Numbered from the stretch's first letter, positions 25,275-34,446 are shown. The stretch is DNA of 64,000 bases from Polyangiaceae bacterium (GCA_020633205.1 JACKEB010000015.1:248001-312000); one strand, 5' to 3'. The notes: generated by a model not told the origin, from the letters alone. Made by a program: numbers and translations.

Positions 25275-26477
25275 GTGGCGAGGGGGGTTGCGGCGCGGCT
25301 CGACCGGGTTCCCGCGTCGGCCACTCTGGCGATGAACGCGCGGGTGGAGGAGCTGCGCGCGGCGGGAAAGCCGATCCTCGACTTTGGCGTAGGCGAGGCG
25401 GATTTCGAGCCCCCAGCCGCAGTGCTCGAGGCCGCGCGCGATGCGCTGCATCACGCGAATCACTACGCGCCGGTGGCGGGCACGGACGAGCTTCGAAGCG
25501 TCATAGCGCAGACATCCGAGCGTGACCGGGGGTTCGCGGCGAAGGCGTCTCAGGTGGTGGTTTCGTTCGGCGCGAAACAGGCGCTCTTCAATAGCCTGAT
25601 GATGCTGCTGGATCCGGGAGACGAGGTGCTCGTTCCGGCGCCCTACTGGGTGAGTCACCCAGCACAGGTGGAGCTGCTGGGTGGTGTTCCGCGCGTCATT
25701 CATGCCCGGAAGGAAGACGGCTGGAAGATCCGCCCGGAAGCGCTCGAGCGGTCGATCTCCCCACGCTCGAAGGCGTTGATCTTGTGTTCCCCGGCCAACC
25801 CTACCGGTGCGACCTACTCGTCGGAAGAACTCAGCGACTTGGCGGGGGTGCTGAAGGCGCATGACCTCTACGTGCTTTCGGCTGAGGGGTACCACGCCTT
25901 CACCTACTCCAAGCCCCACGCTTCGATTGTGAACGCGGCACCAGAGCTTGCGGAGCGCACGTTGATCATCGATGGCATCAGCAAGACCTACGGGTTGGCG
26001 GGCTGGCGGGTGGGGTGGACCATCGCGCCGAAGCGCTTGGCGCGTTCGCTCGAGAAGATACAGAGCCAATCCACTTCCGGTGTGAGCGTGGTGGCGCAGG
26101 CTGTCGCCGCCTGCGCGCTATCGGGCTCTCAAAGCGTCGTGGAGGCCGCACGGTCCGCATACGAGGCAACCCGGAAAGTGCTGGCGTCCGGTCTGGACGC
26201 TATCGATGGGATCAGCTGCTCTGTTCCCGAGGGCGGGATCTACGTCCTACCGGAGATCAGTGGGCTCTACGGTATTCAGCACCAAGGGCGCGAACTTGCC
26301 TCGGCGCGAGACGTTGCCTTGTGGTTGCTCGACACCGCCCACGTCGTGTGTATCGACGGCGACGCCTTCGGCGCGCCCAATCACGTGCGCTTCACCCAGA
26401 CAACTGATTCCGCGAGGATTCAGCGAGCCCTCGAAGCAATCCGGGCGGCGGTGGCTGGCGCGCGCAGGGATCCCTGA
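25275..26477 (+). CDS. Class I aminotransferase (aspartate aminotransferase-like) lacking the PLP-binding Asp
   Basis: A 400-residue fold-type I protein aligning along its length with subgroup Ib aspartate aminotransferases: NHYAPVAGTDELR (Tyr64), SFGAKQALFN, PYWVSHP, SPANPTGA (Asn175), the Schiff-base Lys237 in IDGISKTYG, and Arg in NHVRFTQ. The segment that is normally SDEIY reads SAEGY (residues 202-206, codon GCT at 25881). The Asp that bonds the PLP ring nitrogen is therefore Ala203, while Tyr206 is kept. In studied enzymes loss of this Asp strongly reduces transamination, so a changed reaction, a specialised mechanism or loss of activity is possible. GTG start, two bases after tatA. The frame is intact and not otherwise decayed. 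Confidence 0.88.
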   Translation: MARGVAARLDRVPASATLAMNARVEELRAAGKPILDFGVGEADFEPPAAVLEAARDALHHANHYAPVAGTDELRSVIAQTSERDRGFAAKASQVVVSFGAKQALFNSLMMLLDPGDEVLVPAPYWVSHPAQVELLGGVPRVIHARKEDGWKIRPEALERSISPRSKALILCSPANPTGATYSSEELSDLAGVLKAHDLYVLSAEGYHAFTYSKPHASIVNAAPELAERTLIIDGISKTYGLAGWRVGWTIAPKRLARSLEKIQSQSTSGVSVVAQAVAACALSGSQSVVEAARSAYEATRKVLASGLDAIDGISCSVPEGGIYVLPEISGLYGIQHQGRELASARDVALWLLDTAHVVCIDGDAFGAPNHVRFTQTTDSARIQRALEAIRAAVAGARRDP

Positions 26478-26523
26478 AGCACCCGCGCCTGTCCTCACGC
26501 TTCGTTCAGCCTTCGCTGCTCCG

Positions 26524-26874
26524 CTAGCGCAACCACAAGAGGCCAATCCAGCCAGCCAGGAAGGCGAGCCCTCCGAACGGCGTGATGATCCCCAGCTTGG
26601 TGACGCCGCTCAGCGCCATCGCGTAGAGCGACCCGGAAAACAACACGATGCCCGCGGTCCAGCAGAGCGCGGGGAGCTGAATCGATACCTGTGCACTCCG
26701 GGCGTACAGAGCCAGCGCCAGCAGCGCCACTGCGTGGACCAGGTGGTAGTGGGCGCCGGTTTGGTAGGCGTCGAGCAGATTCGCCGCCACGCGATTGCGC
26801 AGGCCGTGAGCGCCGAACGCACCCGCAGCCACGGCGAGAAAACCAAGAATTCCTGAGAGTTTCAGCCAGGTCAT
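26524..26874 (-). CDS. DUF423 family small membrane protein (YgdD-like)
   Basis: A 116-residue protein with four hydrophobic helices and the DUF423 hallmarks: MTWLKLSGILGFLAVAAGAF then GAHGL near the N-terminus, YHLVHAVALLALAL, LFSGSLYAMALSG, and ITPFGGLAFLAGW. The reading frame continues 31 codons further upstream without family-like sequence, so I start at the Met matching other members. Function is unknown in the family. Convergent with the aminotransferase gene and divergent from the heme O synthase gene. Confidence 0.9.
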   Translation of the reverse strand: MTWLKLSGILGFLAVAAGAFGAHGLRNRVAANLLDAYQTGAHYHLVHAVALLALALYARSAQVSIQLPALCWTAGIVLFSGSLYAMALSGVTKLGIITPFGGLAFLAGWIGLLWLR

Positions 26875-27054
26875 GGAAGGTAGCGGTGCGACATTGCGGA
26901 GCTGGCCAGTGCGCCAGGGCTGGAGTATAGACTCGCCGAATCGCGTGCGTGCAGGCGCGATGATCAATCCACTCTGTTGTTCTCACCAGCATCCCGCGCA
27001 CGTTCTCCAGCGTATGCTGCGTGCCACGCGCGAAAGCCGCGCCAATTGAGCCCG

Positions 27055-28035
27055 ATGCGAGCGCCCACTACAGCGACCCTCAATCAGCTCCGCGAAGCGT
27101 CCGCACATCAAGCGGCGGCCGTCGAGATCCGTCTCGCGGATTCCGCTTTGGTCGACGCGGGGGTGAAGGCGCAGCTCAAGGCGCTGGTCGAGCTGACCAA
27201 GCCTGGTGTTACCCGCCTGGTCATGGTGACGGCACTCTGCGGCGCGTTGGCGGCACCGGCGGAGATCCAGTGGTTGAAGGTGCTGGTCGCGCTGTTCGGG
27301 ACAGTGCTCGTCGTTGCTTCAGCGAACGCCCTGAACATGTTCCTCGAGCGGGACGTCGACGCGAAGATGACCCGTACCGCGACGCGTCCGCTGCCTAGCG
27401 GCCGCATCTCGCCGGAGCTGGCGTTCCGCTTTGGTCTCGGTCTAGCCGCCGTCGGCCTGCCGTTGCTCACCTTCGCGGTGAACCCCGCTAGCGGCTTGCT
27501 CGCTGCGTTGGCGCTGGTGAGCTACGTCGCGATCTACACGCCGCTCAAGCGCGCAAGCGACTTTGCTCTGCACGTCGGCGCGGTGCCGGGTGCCCTCCCC
27601 CCCGTGATCGGCTATGCGGCGGTGACCGGTTCCGTCGGGAAAGAAGCGCTGCTGCTGTTCGCCATTCTCTTGGTCTGGCAGCTGCCGCATTTCGCAGCCA
27701 TCACCATCTTCCGCCGTTCTGAATATGCGCGCGCCGGGTTGAAGGTGATCGCCGTCCAACGCGGAGTCGCTGGCGCCAAGCGCTTCATCATCTTTCATTC
27801 CTTGATGCTGCTCCTCGTGAGCCTCGCACCTACGGTGTTGGGTGTTGCCGGCTGGTCCTACTTCGCCATCGCTGCCGTCGCGGGTCTGTTGTTCGTAGCG
27901 CTGGGCTTGCACGGCGCAGGCTTCTTTGGCCGCCGCGTCGCGGACGATGATCGCTGGGCAAAGGTGCTCTTCTTCTCCTCGATGCCTTACCTGGTCGTGC
28001 TCTACGCGGCGCTGGTGATCAGCATCAGCGCTTGA
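27055..28035 (+). CDS. ctaB: Protoheme IX farnesyltransferase (heme O synthase)
   Basis: A 326-residue UbiA-family prenyltransferase that adds a farnesyl group to heme b for terminal oxidases. The first polyprenyl-phosphate-binding motif is clear: ANALNMFLERDVDAKM followed by RTATRPLP. Also visible are YTPLKRAS, GALPPVIGYAAVTG, and WQLPHFAAI with FRRSEYARAG forming the second motif. About nine membrane helices are evident. The longest frame begins with a TTG at 26977; the ATG at 27055 is more usual, although its ribosome site is weak. A c-type cytochrome lipoprotein starts 14 bases downstream, supporting a respiratory role. No oxidase subunits lie in the window. Confidence 0.93.
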   Translation: MRAPTTATLNQLREASAHQAAAVEIRLADSALVDAGVKAQLKALVELTKPGVTRLVMVTALCGALAAPAEIQWLKVLVALFGTVLVVASANALNMFLERDVDAKMTRTATRPLPSGRISPELAFRFGLGLAAVGLPLLTFAVNPASGLLAALALVSYVAIYTPLKRASDFALHVGAVPGALPPVIGYAAVTGSVGKEALLLFAILLVWQLPHFAAITIFRRSEYARAGLKVIAVQRGVAGAKRFIIFHSLMLLLVSLAPTVLGVAGWSYFAIAAVAGLLFVALGLHGAGFFGRRVADDDRWAKVLFFSSMPYLVVLYAALVISISA

Positions 28036-28049
28036 GCTGGGGTGAGGAG

Positions 28050-28430
28050 ATGAGCACGCTGCGAGTTCTGGCATCCAGGGCTCCGCGATGTGTTGCTCGC
28101 TGCGGCTTCGCCGCTGCGCTGTTGCTGTTGGGGGCGCTGGGGAGTGGTTGCCGCCACAAGGAGAAGACGCCGGTCGAGCGCGGGCAGGGGATCTTCATTC
28201 GCACCTGTGCTGGCTGCCACGGCACCGATGGTCGCGGGGGCACGACGCGAACGGGGTTCGCCACGCCGCCGAAGGACCTGACGGATCCAGCCCTCCACAG
28301 CCGCCTGGGACGCGACGGCATCAAACACACGATTGAGGTTGGCAACGGCGACATGCCCGCCTTTGGCGCGCTGATGGCTCCAGAGGACATCGACGCGCTG
28401 GTTGCCTATATCGAGAGCATCAAGCGCTAG
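28050..28430 (+). CDS. c-type cytochrome lipoprotein
   Basis: A 126-residue protein: signal and lipobox LGALGSGCRH (Cys about 34), then a single small cytochrome c domain with CAGCH heme attachment, a GxGG turn after it, and the distal Met ligand in GDMPAFGAL. The C-terminal helix ends VAYIESIKR, as in class I cytochromes. It is membrane-tethered and periplasmic, likely an electron carrier. ATG chosen over an upstream TTG at 28032. Purine-rich GGGGTGAGGAG lies just before it. Co-transcription with ctaB is likely. Confidence 0.9.
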   Translation: MSTLRVLASRAPRCVARCGFAAALLLLGALGSGCRHKEKTPVERGQGIFIRTCAGCHGTDGRGGTTRTGFATPPKDLTDPALHSRLGRDGIKHTIEVGNGDMPAFGALMAPEDIDALVAYIESIKR

Positions 28431-28433
28431 CAG

Positions 28434-29579
28434 CTAACCCCGATTGGCGCGGGGCTCGAGGGCGAGCTCGCTGGACTTGTCTCCATGCGGAACTGCGGCG
28501 AGCGGGGCCAACAACGCGGCCAAGAGCAGACTCATCGCACACAACGGAATATCCGTCGAACCGCGGGCTAGTATCGCTAGAGCGATCACCACGCCCGAGA
28601 GCTTGCGCTCGGCGCCTTGCAACAGCGCGCCCGCAGCCAAGGCAAAGGCCAGCACCTCGATGCCAGCTCGCACCGTTTGGGGGACGAGGGGAGCGGGATG
28701 CTGGGTCAGCTCGGTGAGCGCGCGATCCGCGATCACGGCGAACAAGCTTGCGTCCGGGGCAGAACCGGATGCCGCCGCTCCAACCAACAGCACGGACAGC
28801 AGTGTACCCACCGCGAGCACCGTGGCGCCGACTCGCGGCTTCGGGACCCACAGCCACAACACGCTCAAAACCAACGCGCCAACATCGAACAGCATGCCGA
28901 TGGTTGCGACTCCTCGAGCCACGCCGAAGAGTGACACCAACGCGTTGTCCGATGCGTAGATGGCGAGCGCGCGCGCGACAGTATGTGTCAACGCGCTCAG
29001 CCCAGCCGCGAGCAGGACCAACGCGGCGCCTCGCGAGCGTGGAGTGCGCAGCGCAGGCAGGCTCGACCAAAACGCGAGGATGCTGGTGACCAATGCTACC
29101 ACCAGGACCGAATCCGCGCGGATACGGTGTCGGTGTGCAGTCATGACGACTGTCAGCGTGCCCGCCCCAAACACCGCCATTAGCAAGCGATAGACGATGC
29201 CTAGGCCGTTCTGTTTGAGGTTCGTTAGGAGCAAGACCACCGTCGTGACCGTGCCCACCAGGAGCGCCGCCTGGCTAAAGACCGCACCGAAGCGATCTCC
29301 CCAGGTGATCCAGCGCTCGAATCCAGCGCGGGCCCCCGGGAGGGCCGGCGCCAGGGCGCGGCCAAAAACGCTCGCGAGGAGCAGCAGCCAGCCGACCAGC
29401 GCGGCCATGGGTAGAGCAGGCGGCGCCGTTAGGTCCCGGGCATCGACCCTTGACCGGGTGACTTCCGGTGCTCCCTCGGGTCGGTTGTCGGAGGCGGGCA
29501 GCGAGGGTGGCGCGGCTTCGTCTGCGGCGTCCGGCTTGGACTCCACCTGGTCAGGCTCTCCGGGGGAAGGCACAGGCAA
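28434..29579 (-). CDS. Polytopic membrane protein of unknown function
   Basis: A 381-residue protein with a disordered Pro/Glu/Asp-rich N-terminus (about 1-55) and roughly nine hydrophobic helices (for example VGWLLLLASVFGRAL, FSQAALLVGTVTTVVLLL, VVIALAILARG). The tail is short and charged. No catalytic or transport motif recognised. The start is TTG with an in-frame GTG two codons on; either may be used. It is convergent with the cytochrome c gene and lies downstream of the TonB-like gene on the same strand with about 75 bases between. Confidence 0.7.
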   Translation of the reverse strand: MPVPSPGEPDQVESKPDAADEAAPPSLPASDNRPEGAPEVTRSRVDARDLTAPPALPMAALVGWLLLLASVFGRALAPALPGARAGFERWITWGDRFGAVFSQAALLVGTVTTVVLLLTNLKQNGLGIVYRLLMAVFGAGTLTVVMTAHRHRIRADSVLVVALVTSILAFWSSLPALRTPRSRGAALVLLAAGLSALTHTVARALAIYASDNALVSLFGVARGVATIGMLFDVGALVLSVLWLWVPKPRVGATVLAVGTLLSVLLVGAAASGSAPDASLFAVIADRALTELTQHPAPLVPQTVRAGIEVLAFALAAGALLQGAERKLSGVVIALAILARGSTDIPLCAMSLLLAALLAPLAAVPHGDKSSELALEPRANRG

Positions 29580-29655
29580 ACGCTAGTGGCCTCCGGCGCA
29601 GCTGACCAGTTTTGTCGGTCGATGCTTGGGACTTCTCGGGTTGGCGGAGAGCGGC

Positions 29656-31482
29656 TCAGTCGCGAGAAGCGTGCTCTTGGGGCGGCTCGAGCTCGAGGGG
29701 CAACCACGGCTCATCGGGCATGAGCAGCTCTTCAGGCAGCCACAAGGAACCAGTGCGCCCAGGCCCCTCTTCGCGCGGGCCGAACTTGGGCGGCTGCACA
29801 CTTGGGGGCTTGCTCCCCGGAGCGGCCTTCAAGATGAAGGGGCGCGCGAAGTAGGTGGAGCACGCGTACCAGGGGTCTCGATAGAACTCCCAGTGCAGGT
29901 ACACGTTGCCATCGGGGGAAACGATCGCGCTTGGGGGCGCTCCGAATGGAGACGCTCGCTTCACGGCTTCCAGTGCGGCGACGTCGAACGCCGTTACGCC
30001 GCTCGAGCGCGTGACGCCCATGTCCACCAGTCGCCCGTCGGTACGACTCACGATGATCTCGAGGTTCGTGCGCAAATCGGGGCGGTTCATCGGGTGATCG
30101 TTCGGGAGTCGAGACAACGACGCCAGGAACGAATCAGCGAACACCGGGTGCAGCCGATTGTGGATCTCGTTGAGGTAGCGCGCGAAGGGCACGCGAGCCG
30201 TGTTCAGCGCTGTCTGGTTACCCGGCTTGACCTTCGCAACGTAGTTCTCGATGGCGCTCTTCCAGCGTTCGAGGCCCACCGCCTTCCAGGTACCGCGGTG
30301 TTTGCTGCGCCGCCGCTCGCCGTCGAGCTTGCGAAGGCGTGCGAGCTCACCTCGGCCCATCACGTCCAGCGCTGAGTCCTGCTGCAGGTTCAAGTTGATC
30401 CCGTCTTTCGTCTTCCCGCCGGCGCCGAAGCCGAGCAGTCGGTTCTTCCGGCGCGGAGGGGGAAGACGCTTCTTGCGGGCCTTGTGTCCCTTTTTCGCCT
30501 TCTTGGCTTTGCGACCTGGCGCGACCGGATCGCTTCCGTCGGGAGACGTCATGAGGTCCGGTGAGCCATCCACGGCCTTGGAGCCTTTTTCCTCTTCTTG
30601 ACCGGCGGAGGCGGCCTTGGCCTTGCTCTCGGAGTCTTCCTTGCCCTTGTCGCGTCCTTCCTTCTGCTCCGGGTCGGCCTTCTGCTTGTGCACCAGATCG
30701 TCGCGTCCGCTGCCCGCGACGCGTGGAGTGGCGCTGGCTTCTTCACCGGGCTTCGGTGTGGTGGCCTTGTCGTTGGGCGCCTGGGCCATTTCCCCAGGGG
30801 AATCCTCCGACTGCTTTACGACGGACTCTTCGGCGTTACCGGGGTTGTCTGCGGCGCTGGAGTGCGTCGCTCCCGGGTTGGGTTCCGGATCGTTCTTATC
30901 CGTCGAGGTGATGCGAGCCTGGGTTTGCTCCGCAACCTTGCGCGCCTTTTCAGCGATGAACTCGGCGTCGGGGTTGTCCTCTTCGTCCTGCTCTTGGTGC
31001 TGCTGGACAGCCACCCGATTCTTCGGATCCGGAAGCTGCTGGGGCTTCTGCTTCTCCTCTTCAGGAGCCTTCTTCTCTTCCGGCTTCTTCTTCTCGACGA
31101 CCTTCTTCTCAGGCTCCGGAGGTGGCGGCTTGGGCTTCTCCGGATCGTCGGGCAAGGGCACCTCGGGGTTGTCCTTCGGCTTCTCCTGGCTCTTCTCTTT
31201 CGGCTCGGCTTCATCTTCCGGGGTCTGGTCGTCGTCCTTCGCTGGTGTGGGATCCTCCCTGGGGATCTCTAGCAGGGAGACCTCAAGCTCATTTGCTCCG
31301 CTGCCCGAGCCGAAGTAGCCCCCGACGCGATCGGCGAAGAGCCCCACATCGAGCTGCTGCTCAATGACCTTGTTCCCGACCTCCGCCGAGCCAGCCCAGA
31401 CCATGTGGGCCACGATCGCCGCAGCCACCCATAGCCCCAAAGGGATGGCGATGACTGATGTGGGATAGGCCTCGCGCTTCAT
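29656..31482 (-). CDS. TonB-family protein with very long charged linker
   Basis: A 608-residue protein: one N-terminal membrane helix (about 9-30), a periplasmic linker of about 370 residues dominated by Pro, Glu, Lys and Asp (PEKPKPPPPEPEKKVVEKKK and similar), a basic patch (RKAKKAKKGHKARKKR) and a C-terminal domain of about 150 residues with TonB_C-like features (LEIIVSRTDGRLVDMGVTRSSG; FDVAALEAVKRASPFGAPP). TonB proteins pass proton-motive energy to outer-membrane transporters. The linker is much longer than in standard TonB. After the TonB-like core there is a further tail of about 85 residues rich in Pro and Glu. No ExbB/ExbD genes are adjacent. It may instead serve a myxobacterial envelope machine. 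Confidence 0.8.
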   Translation of the reverse strand: MKREAYPTSVIAIPLGLWVAAAIVAHMVWAGSAEVGNKVIEQQLDVGLFADRVGGYFGSGSGANELEVSLLEIPREDPTPAKDDDQTPEDEAEPKEKSQEKPKDNPEVPLPDDPEKPKPPPPEPEKKVVEKKKPEEKKAPEEEKQKPQQLPDPKNRVAVQQHQEQDEEDNPDAEFIAEKARKVAEQTQARITSTDKNDPEPNPGATHSSAADNPGNAEESVVKQSEDSPGEMAQAPNDKATTPKPGEEASATPRVAGSGRDDLVHKQKADPEQKEGRDKGKEDSESKAKAASAGQEEEKGSKAVDGSPDLMTSPDGSDPVAPGRKAKKAKKGHKARKKRLPPPRRKNRLLGFGAGGKTKDGINLNLQQDSALDVMGRGELARLRKLDGERRRSKHRGTWKAVGLERWKSAIENYVAKVKPGNQTALNTARVPFARYLNEIHNRLHPVFADSFLASLSRLPNDHPMNRPDLRTNLEIIVSRTDGRLVDMGVTRSSGVTAFDVAALEAVKRASPFGAPPSAIVSPDGNVYLHWEFYRDPWYACSTYFARPFILKAAPGSKPPSVQPPKFGPREEGPGRTGSLWLPEELLMPDEPWLPLELEPPQEHASRD

Positions 31483-31682
31483 GTTGGACCGAGCACAGCC
31501 CGCAGCCGCGGAGACACCGCACGAGCCATGAGAGTTCTAATGCCCTCGGGAGGAAAACCTAACACCCGCCCTCGCCCCCAGCAACGAGCGGCGGTGGACG
31601 CGACTTGGCCCCACGGGGCCGTGCGGACGGCCTCAACCCGGCGCGTCTCGCAAGCGCGCCTCAGTGGGCTCTAGTGCACGCG

Positions 31683-32528
31683 TCACAGCTTCGTAATCGA
31701 CGCGAAATGCTCGGCGATTTCGGAGGCTTCCCAGATCCCGTCGGAGCCCTCTTTGAACCGCCCGGGGCTCTCCACGACTTTGTAGACGGCGAGCTTGCCA
31801 CCGGCAACGGTCAGCACTTGACCCGTCACCTCCCGGCTCAAGTCGCTCCCGAGGAACAAGTGCACGGGCGCCACGTGGTCCGGCGTCATGCTGTCCACCT
31901 TCGCGAACATGGGCAGGTCTTCCGTCATGCGCGTCTTGGCGATCGGTGCAACCGCGTTCACTCGGATCTCGAAGCGCTGGAGTTCGATCGACGCCGTGCG
32001 CGTCAACCCGTAGATGCCAGCCTTTGCCGCCGAGTAGTTCGTCTGTCCAAAGTTGCCCAACATACCCGAGACGCTGGTGGTGTTGATGATGCTCCCGCCA
32101 CCACCCTGGGCCCGCAGTTGCCGTGCGGCAACTTGCGTGCACAAGAAGCTACCCTTCAGGTGCACGTCGATCACGGCGTCCCAGTCGCTCTCCTCCAGCT
32201 TGAGTAGCGTCTTGTCCCGCAGGATACCGGCGTTGTTGATCCAGACATCGACCCGCCCGAACGCCTGGAGGGCGCTGTCCAAGATCCCCTGGGCACCGCT
32301 CGGCGTCGCGACGCTGTGAGCGTCTGCGACCGCTTCACCTCCACTCTCACGAATGCGTGCGACGACCTCATCTGCGGCGCTCGCGTCGCTGCCAGAACCA
32401 TCGCGCGGGCCACCCAGGTCGTTCACGACGACCTTGGCGCCTTCCTTGGCCAGGAGCTCTGCAGTGGCGGCTCCAATGCCACCGCCTGCACCCGTGATCA
32501 CCGCGACCTTGCCTTCCATCAACGACAT
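31683..32528 (-). CDS. Short-chain dehydrogenase, MFE-2-type 3-hydroxyacyl-CoA dehydrogenase-like
   Basis: A 281-residue SDR: TGAGGGIGAAT, VVVNDLGG after beta-2 (the signature of the dehydrogenase domain of peroxisomal multifunctional enzyme type 2), NNAGILRD, TTSVSG, YSAAK and the closing GQVLTVAGGKLAVYK. Such enzymes oxidise (3R)-hydroxyacyl-CoA with NAD. The frame runs 54 codons further upstream but that part overlaps the neighbouring gene's 3' end and is not SDR-like; start set at the Met before SLMEGKVAVITG. No hydratase or sterol-carrier domain is fused or adjacent. Confidence 0.88.
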   Translation of the reverse strand: MSLMEGKVAVITGAGGGIGAATAELLAKEGAKVVVNDLGGPRDGSGSDASAADEVVARIRESGGEAVADAHSVATPSGAQGILDSALQAFGRVDVWINNAGILRDKTLLKLEESDWDAVIDVHLKGSFLCTQVAARQLRAQGGGGSIINTTSVSGMLGNFGQTNYSAAKAGIYGLTRTASIELQRFEIRVNAVAPIAKTRMTEDLPMFAKVDSMTPDHVAPVHLFLGSDLSREVTGQVLTVAGGKLAVYKVVESPGRFKEGSDGIWEASEIAEHFASITKL

Positions 32529-32577
32529 GGCGCGCAGGATAGTGGCTACGGGACGCCCGGGCCACGTCGGATGCGAC

Positions 32578-33009
32578 TCACCAGCTGAAGTGCAATCCCT
32601 GAAGCGTTTGGCTCTGGGTTTGGGGGTGAGGTGCGCCGCGGATCGCCAAGTCCAACAACAAGGCGACACCAACCCCCACGCCGGTCCCAATCACGTCCCA
32701 GGTGAGATCCTTCCAAGATGGGTCCCCTGCGCCGGTCGCGTCGTAGACTTCCTTGCCTATCCCAAGGCTCAAGGAGAGCGCGGCACCGGTCAGGGCACGA
32801 GCTCCGTACGAGTCAAAGAACAGCGCGCCTGCGCCGTAGCCTCCAGCACCTAACCCCGCGGAAACGCTGAAGTGAAGCGCCTTGTCTCGACCCCACCAGG
32901 GATCGGCGTCCGCAGCTCGCGCCGTGTTGCTGGCGAGCGTTGTGTTGCAGAGCGCCGCGAAGATGGCTGCGCCCCAGCGTGCTCGACGGTGCGTGGGGCG
33001 TTGGCTCAC
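32578..33009 (-). CDS. YfiM/DUF2279-like small membrane protein
   Basis: A 143-residue protein with a signal-like N-terminus (WGAAIFAALCNTTLA) and the DUF2279-type pattern: GRDKALHFSVSAGLG, then LGIGKEVYDATGAGDPSWKD and LTWDVIGTGVGVG, with conserved His, Lys-Glu and Asp residues within helices. The molecular role in the family is unknown. The GTG start overlaps the TGA stop of deoA, so translation is coupled to it. The protein ends LHFSW. Confidence 0.75.
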   Translation of the reverse strand: MSQRPTHRRARWGAAIFAALCNTTLASNTARAADADPWWGRDKALHFSVSAGLGAGGYGAGALFFDSYGARALTGAALSLSLGIGKEVYDATGAGDPSWKDLTWDVIGTGVGVGVALLLDLAIRGAPHPQTQSQTLQGLHFSW

Positions 33010-34313
33010 TTGCTAAGTCGCTCGAGCACGAGTGGGGTAGGCAGAGGCGCGCCACGTTTCACCGTGTACGCTGCGCGCACCCGCGCAGTGAGGGCCGCGG
33101 CGTCCTTCGGGCGTTGAACGTGGAGCCAGCAAAGCGTGTCTCCCGTTTTGATTTGATCCCCCCGGTTCTTCACGAGCTCGATGCCCACAGCGGGGTCGAT
33201 GGTGTCCTCTTTGCGTTTGCGTCCCGCGCCAAGCTCAAGCGCACTCAAGCCTAGTTCGAGCGGGTCACACGCATGGATGAAGCCCGTCTTTTCGGCGGTC
33301 ACGGCGATGCGGTGCTTCGCTACGGGCAGGCGGTCCGGCTCTTCGACGACGCGAGCGTCGCCTCCGTGAGCCTTGATCATCGCAGCGAAGGTCTTTCGAC
33401 CAGCGCCGTTCTTGATCGCGCCATCGAGTAGCTTTCGCGCCTCTGAAGTGCGCTTGCAAGCACCACCAAGCACCAGCATCTCGGCGCCTAGGGCCAGGGT
33501 GAGTTCTAGCGTATCGGCCGGACCGGCGCCGTGGAGGATCTCGATCGCCTCGCGGGTCTCCAGGGAGTTGCCAATCGTGTTGCCAATCGGCGCGGACATA
33601 TCGGTCAGCAGCGCTACGACTTGCTTGCCAGCTCCGCGGCCGACCCGCACTAGGGCCTTGGCTAAGTGCCGCGCGGAATCAAGATCCTTCATGAAGGCGC
33701 CACGGCCGACCTTGACGTCGAGGACCAGTCCATCGATGCCTTCCGCGAGCTTCTTTGAAAGGATGCTGGCGACGATCAACGGAATGCACTCGACGGTGCC
33801 CGTCACATCGCGCAGCGCGTAGATGCGGCGATCAGCCGGGGCTAGGTGCTCCGTTTGTCCGATCATCGACGTGCCGACTTCGCGCACCGTCTTTTCGAAG
33901 CGCTTCGTGTCGAGATCGACTCGATACCCAGCAATCGCTTCGAGCTTGTCCAGAGTGCCACCGGTATGACCTAACCCCCGCCCGGAAATCATGGGGACAG
34001 CGACCCCGCAGGCCGCGACCAACGGCGCGAGGCAGATGCTGATCTTGTCTCCAACGCCGCCCGTGGAGTGCTTGTCGACCTTGGTCGCCTTCACGCTCGA
34101 TAGTTCGAGCACGTCGCCGGAGCGCAGCATCGCTTGAGTGAGCGTCACTGTTTCCTTGTCGCTCAAGCCCCGTAGGAACGCTGCCATGAGCCAGGCGCTC
34201 ATCTGGTAGTCCGCGACTTCACCCTTCAGGTAGCCGTTGATCAGCGACTGGATTTCTTCCGGGGGATGCTCTTTGCCATCCCGCTTCTTGATGATCAGCT
34301 CGACCGGCGTCAT
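33006..34313 (-). CDS. deoA: Thymidine phosphorylase (pyrimidine-nucleoside phosphorylase family)
   Basis: A 435-residue enzyme that splits thymidine with phosphate into thymine and 2-deoxyribose 1-phosphate. Visible features: KRDGKEHPPEEI at the N-terminus, the phosphate/nucleoside signature VDKHSTGGVGDKIS, SGRGLGHTGGTLDKLE, VGRGAFM and the C-terminal domain with DGDTLCWLHVQRPKD-like sequence (KTGDTLCWLHV). The longest frame extends 85 codons upstream into the 3' region of the next gene and its terminator, so it is trimmed to the ATG at 34313. It is followed by the overlapping DUF2279-like gene. Confidence 0.94.
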   Translation of the reverse strand: MTPVELIIKKRDGKEHPPEEIQSLINGYLKGEVADYQMSAWLMAAFLRGLSDKETVTLTQAMLRSGDVLELSSVKATKVDKHSTGGVGDKISICLAPLVAACGVAVPMISGRGLGHTGGTLDKLEAIAGYRVDLDTKRFEKTVREVGTSMIGQTEHLAPADRRIYALRDVTGTVECIPLIVASILSKKLAEGIDGLVLDVKVGRGAFMKDLDSARHLAKALVRVGRGAGKQVVALLTDMSAPIGNTIGNSLETREAIEILHGAGPADTLELTLALGAEMLVLGGACKRTSEARKLLDGAIKNGAGRKTFAAMIKAHGGDARVVEEPDRLPVAKHRIAVTAEKTGFIHACDPLELGLSALELGAGRKRKEDTIDPAVGIELVKNRGDQIKTGDTLCWLHVQRPKDAAALTARVRAAYTVKRGAPLPTPLVLERLSK

Positions 34314-34381
34314 GGCGCGCATCCTACACCGCTGAATCCGCAAGGCACGGATCGCGTGCTCCGGGTGCGATCTGCGGGGGC

Positions 34382-34418
34382 ACAAAAGCCAACTGGCCGG
34401 TGGAATCCACCGGCCAGT
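34382..34418 (-). terminator. Rho-independent terminator of the giant repeat-protein operon
   Basis: A perfect 12-bp stem (34392-34403 with 34407-34418, loop of three). On the minus strand it is followed by TGGCTTTTGTG. It lies 28 bases after the stop of the gene at 34447. Confidence 0.85.
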
Positions 34419-34446
34419 CGTTGCTTGAGGGTTCGACTCGGGACTA

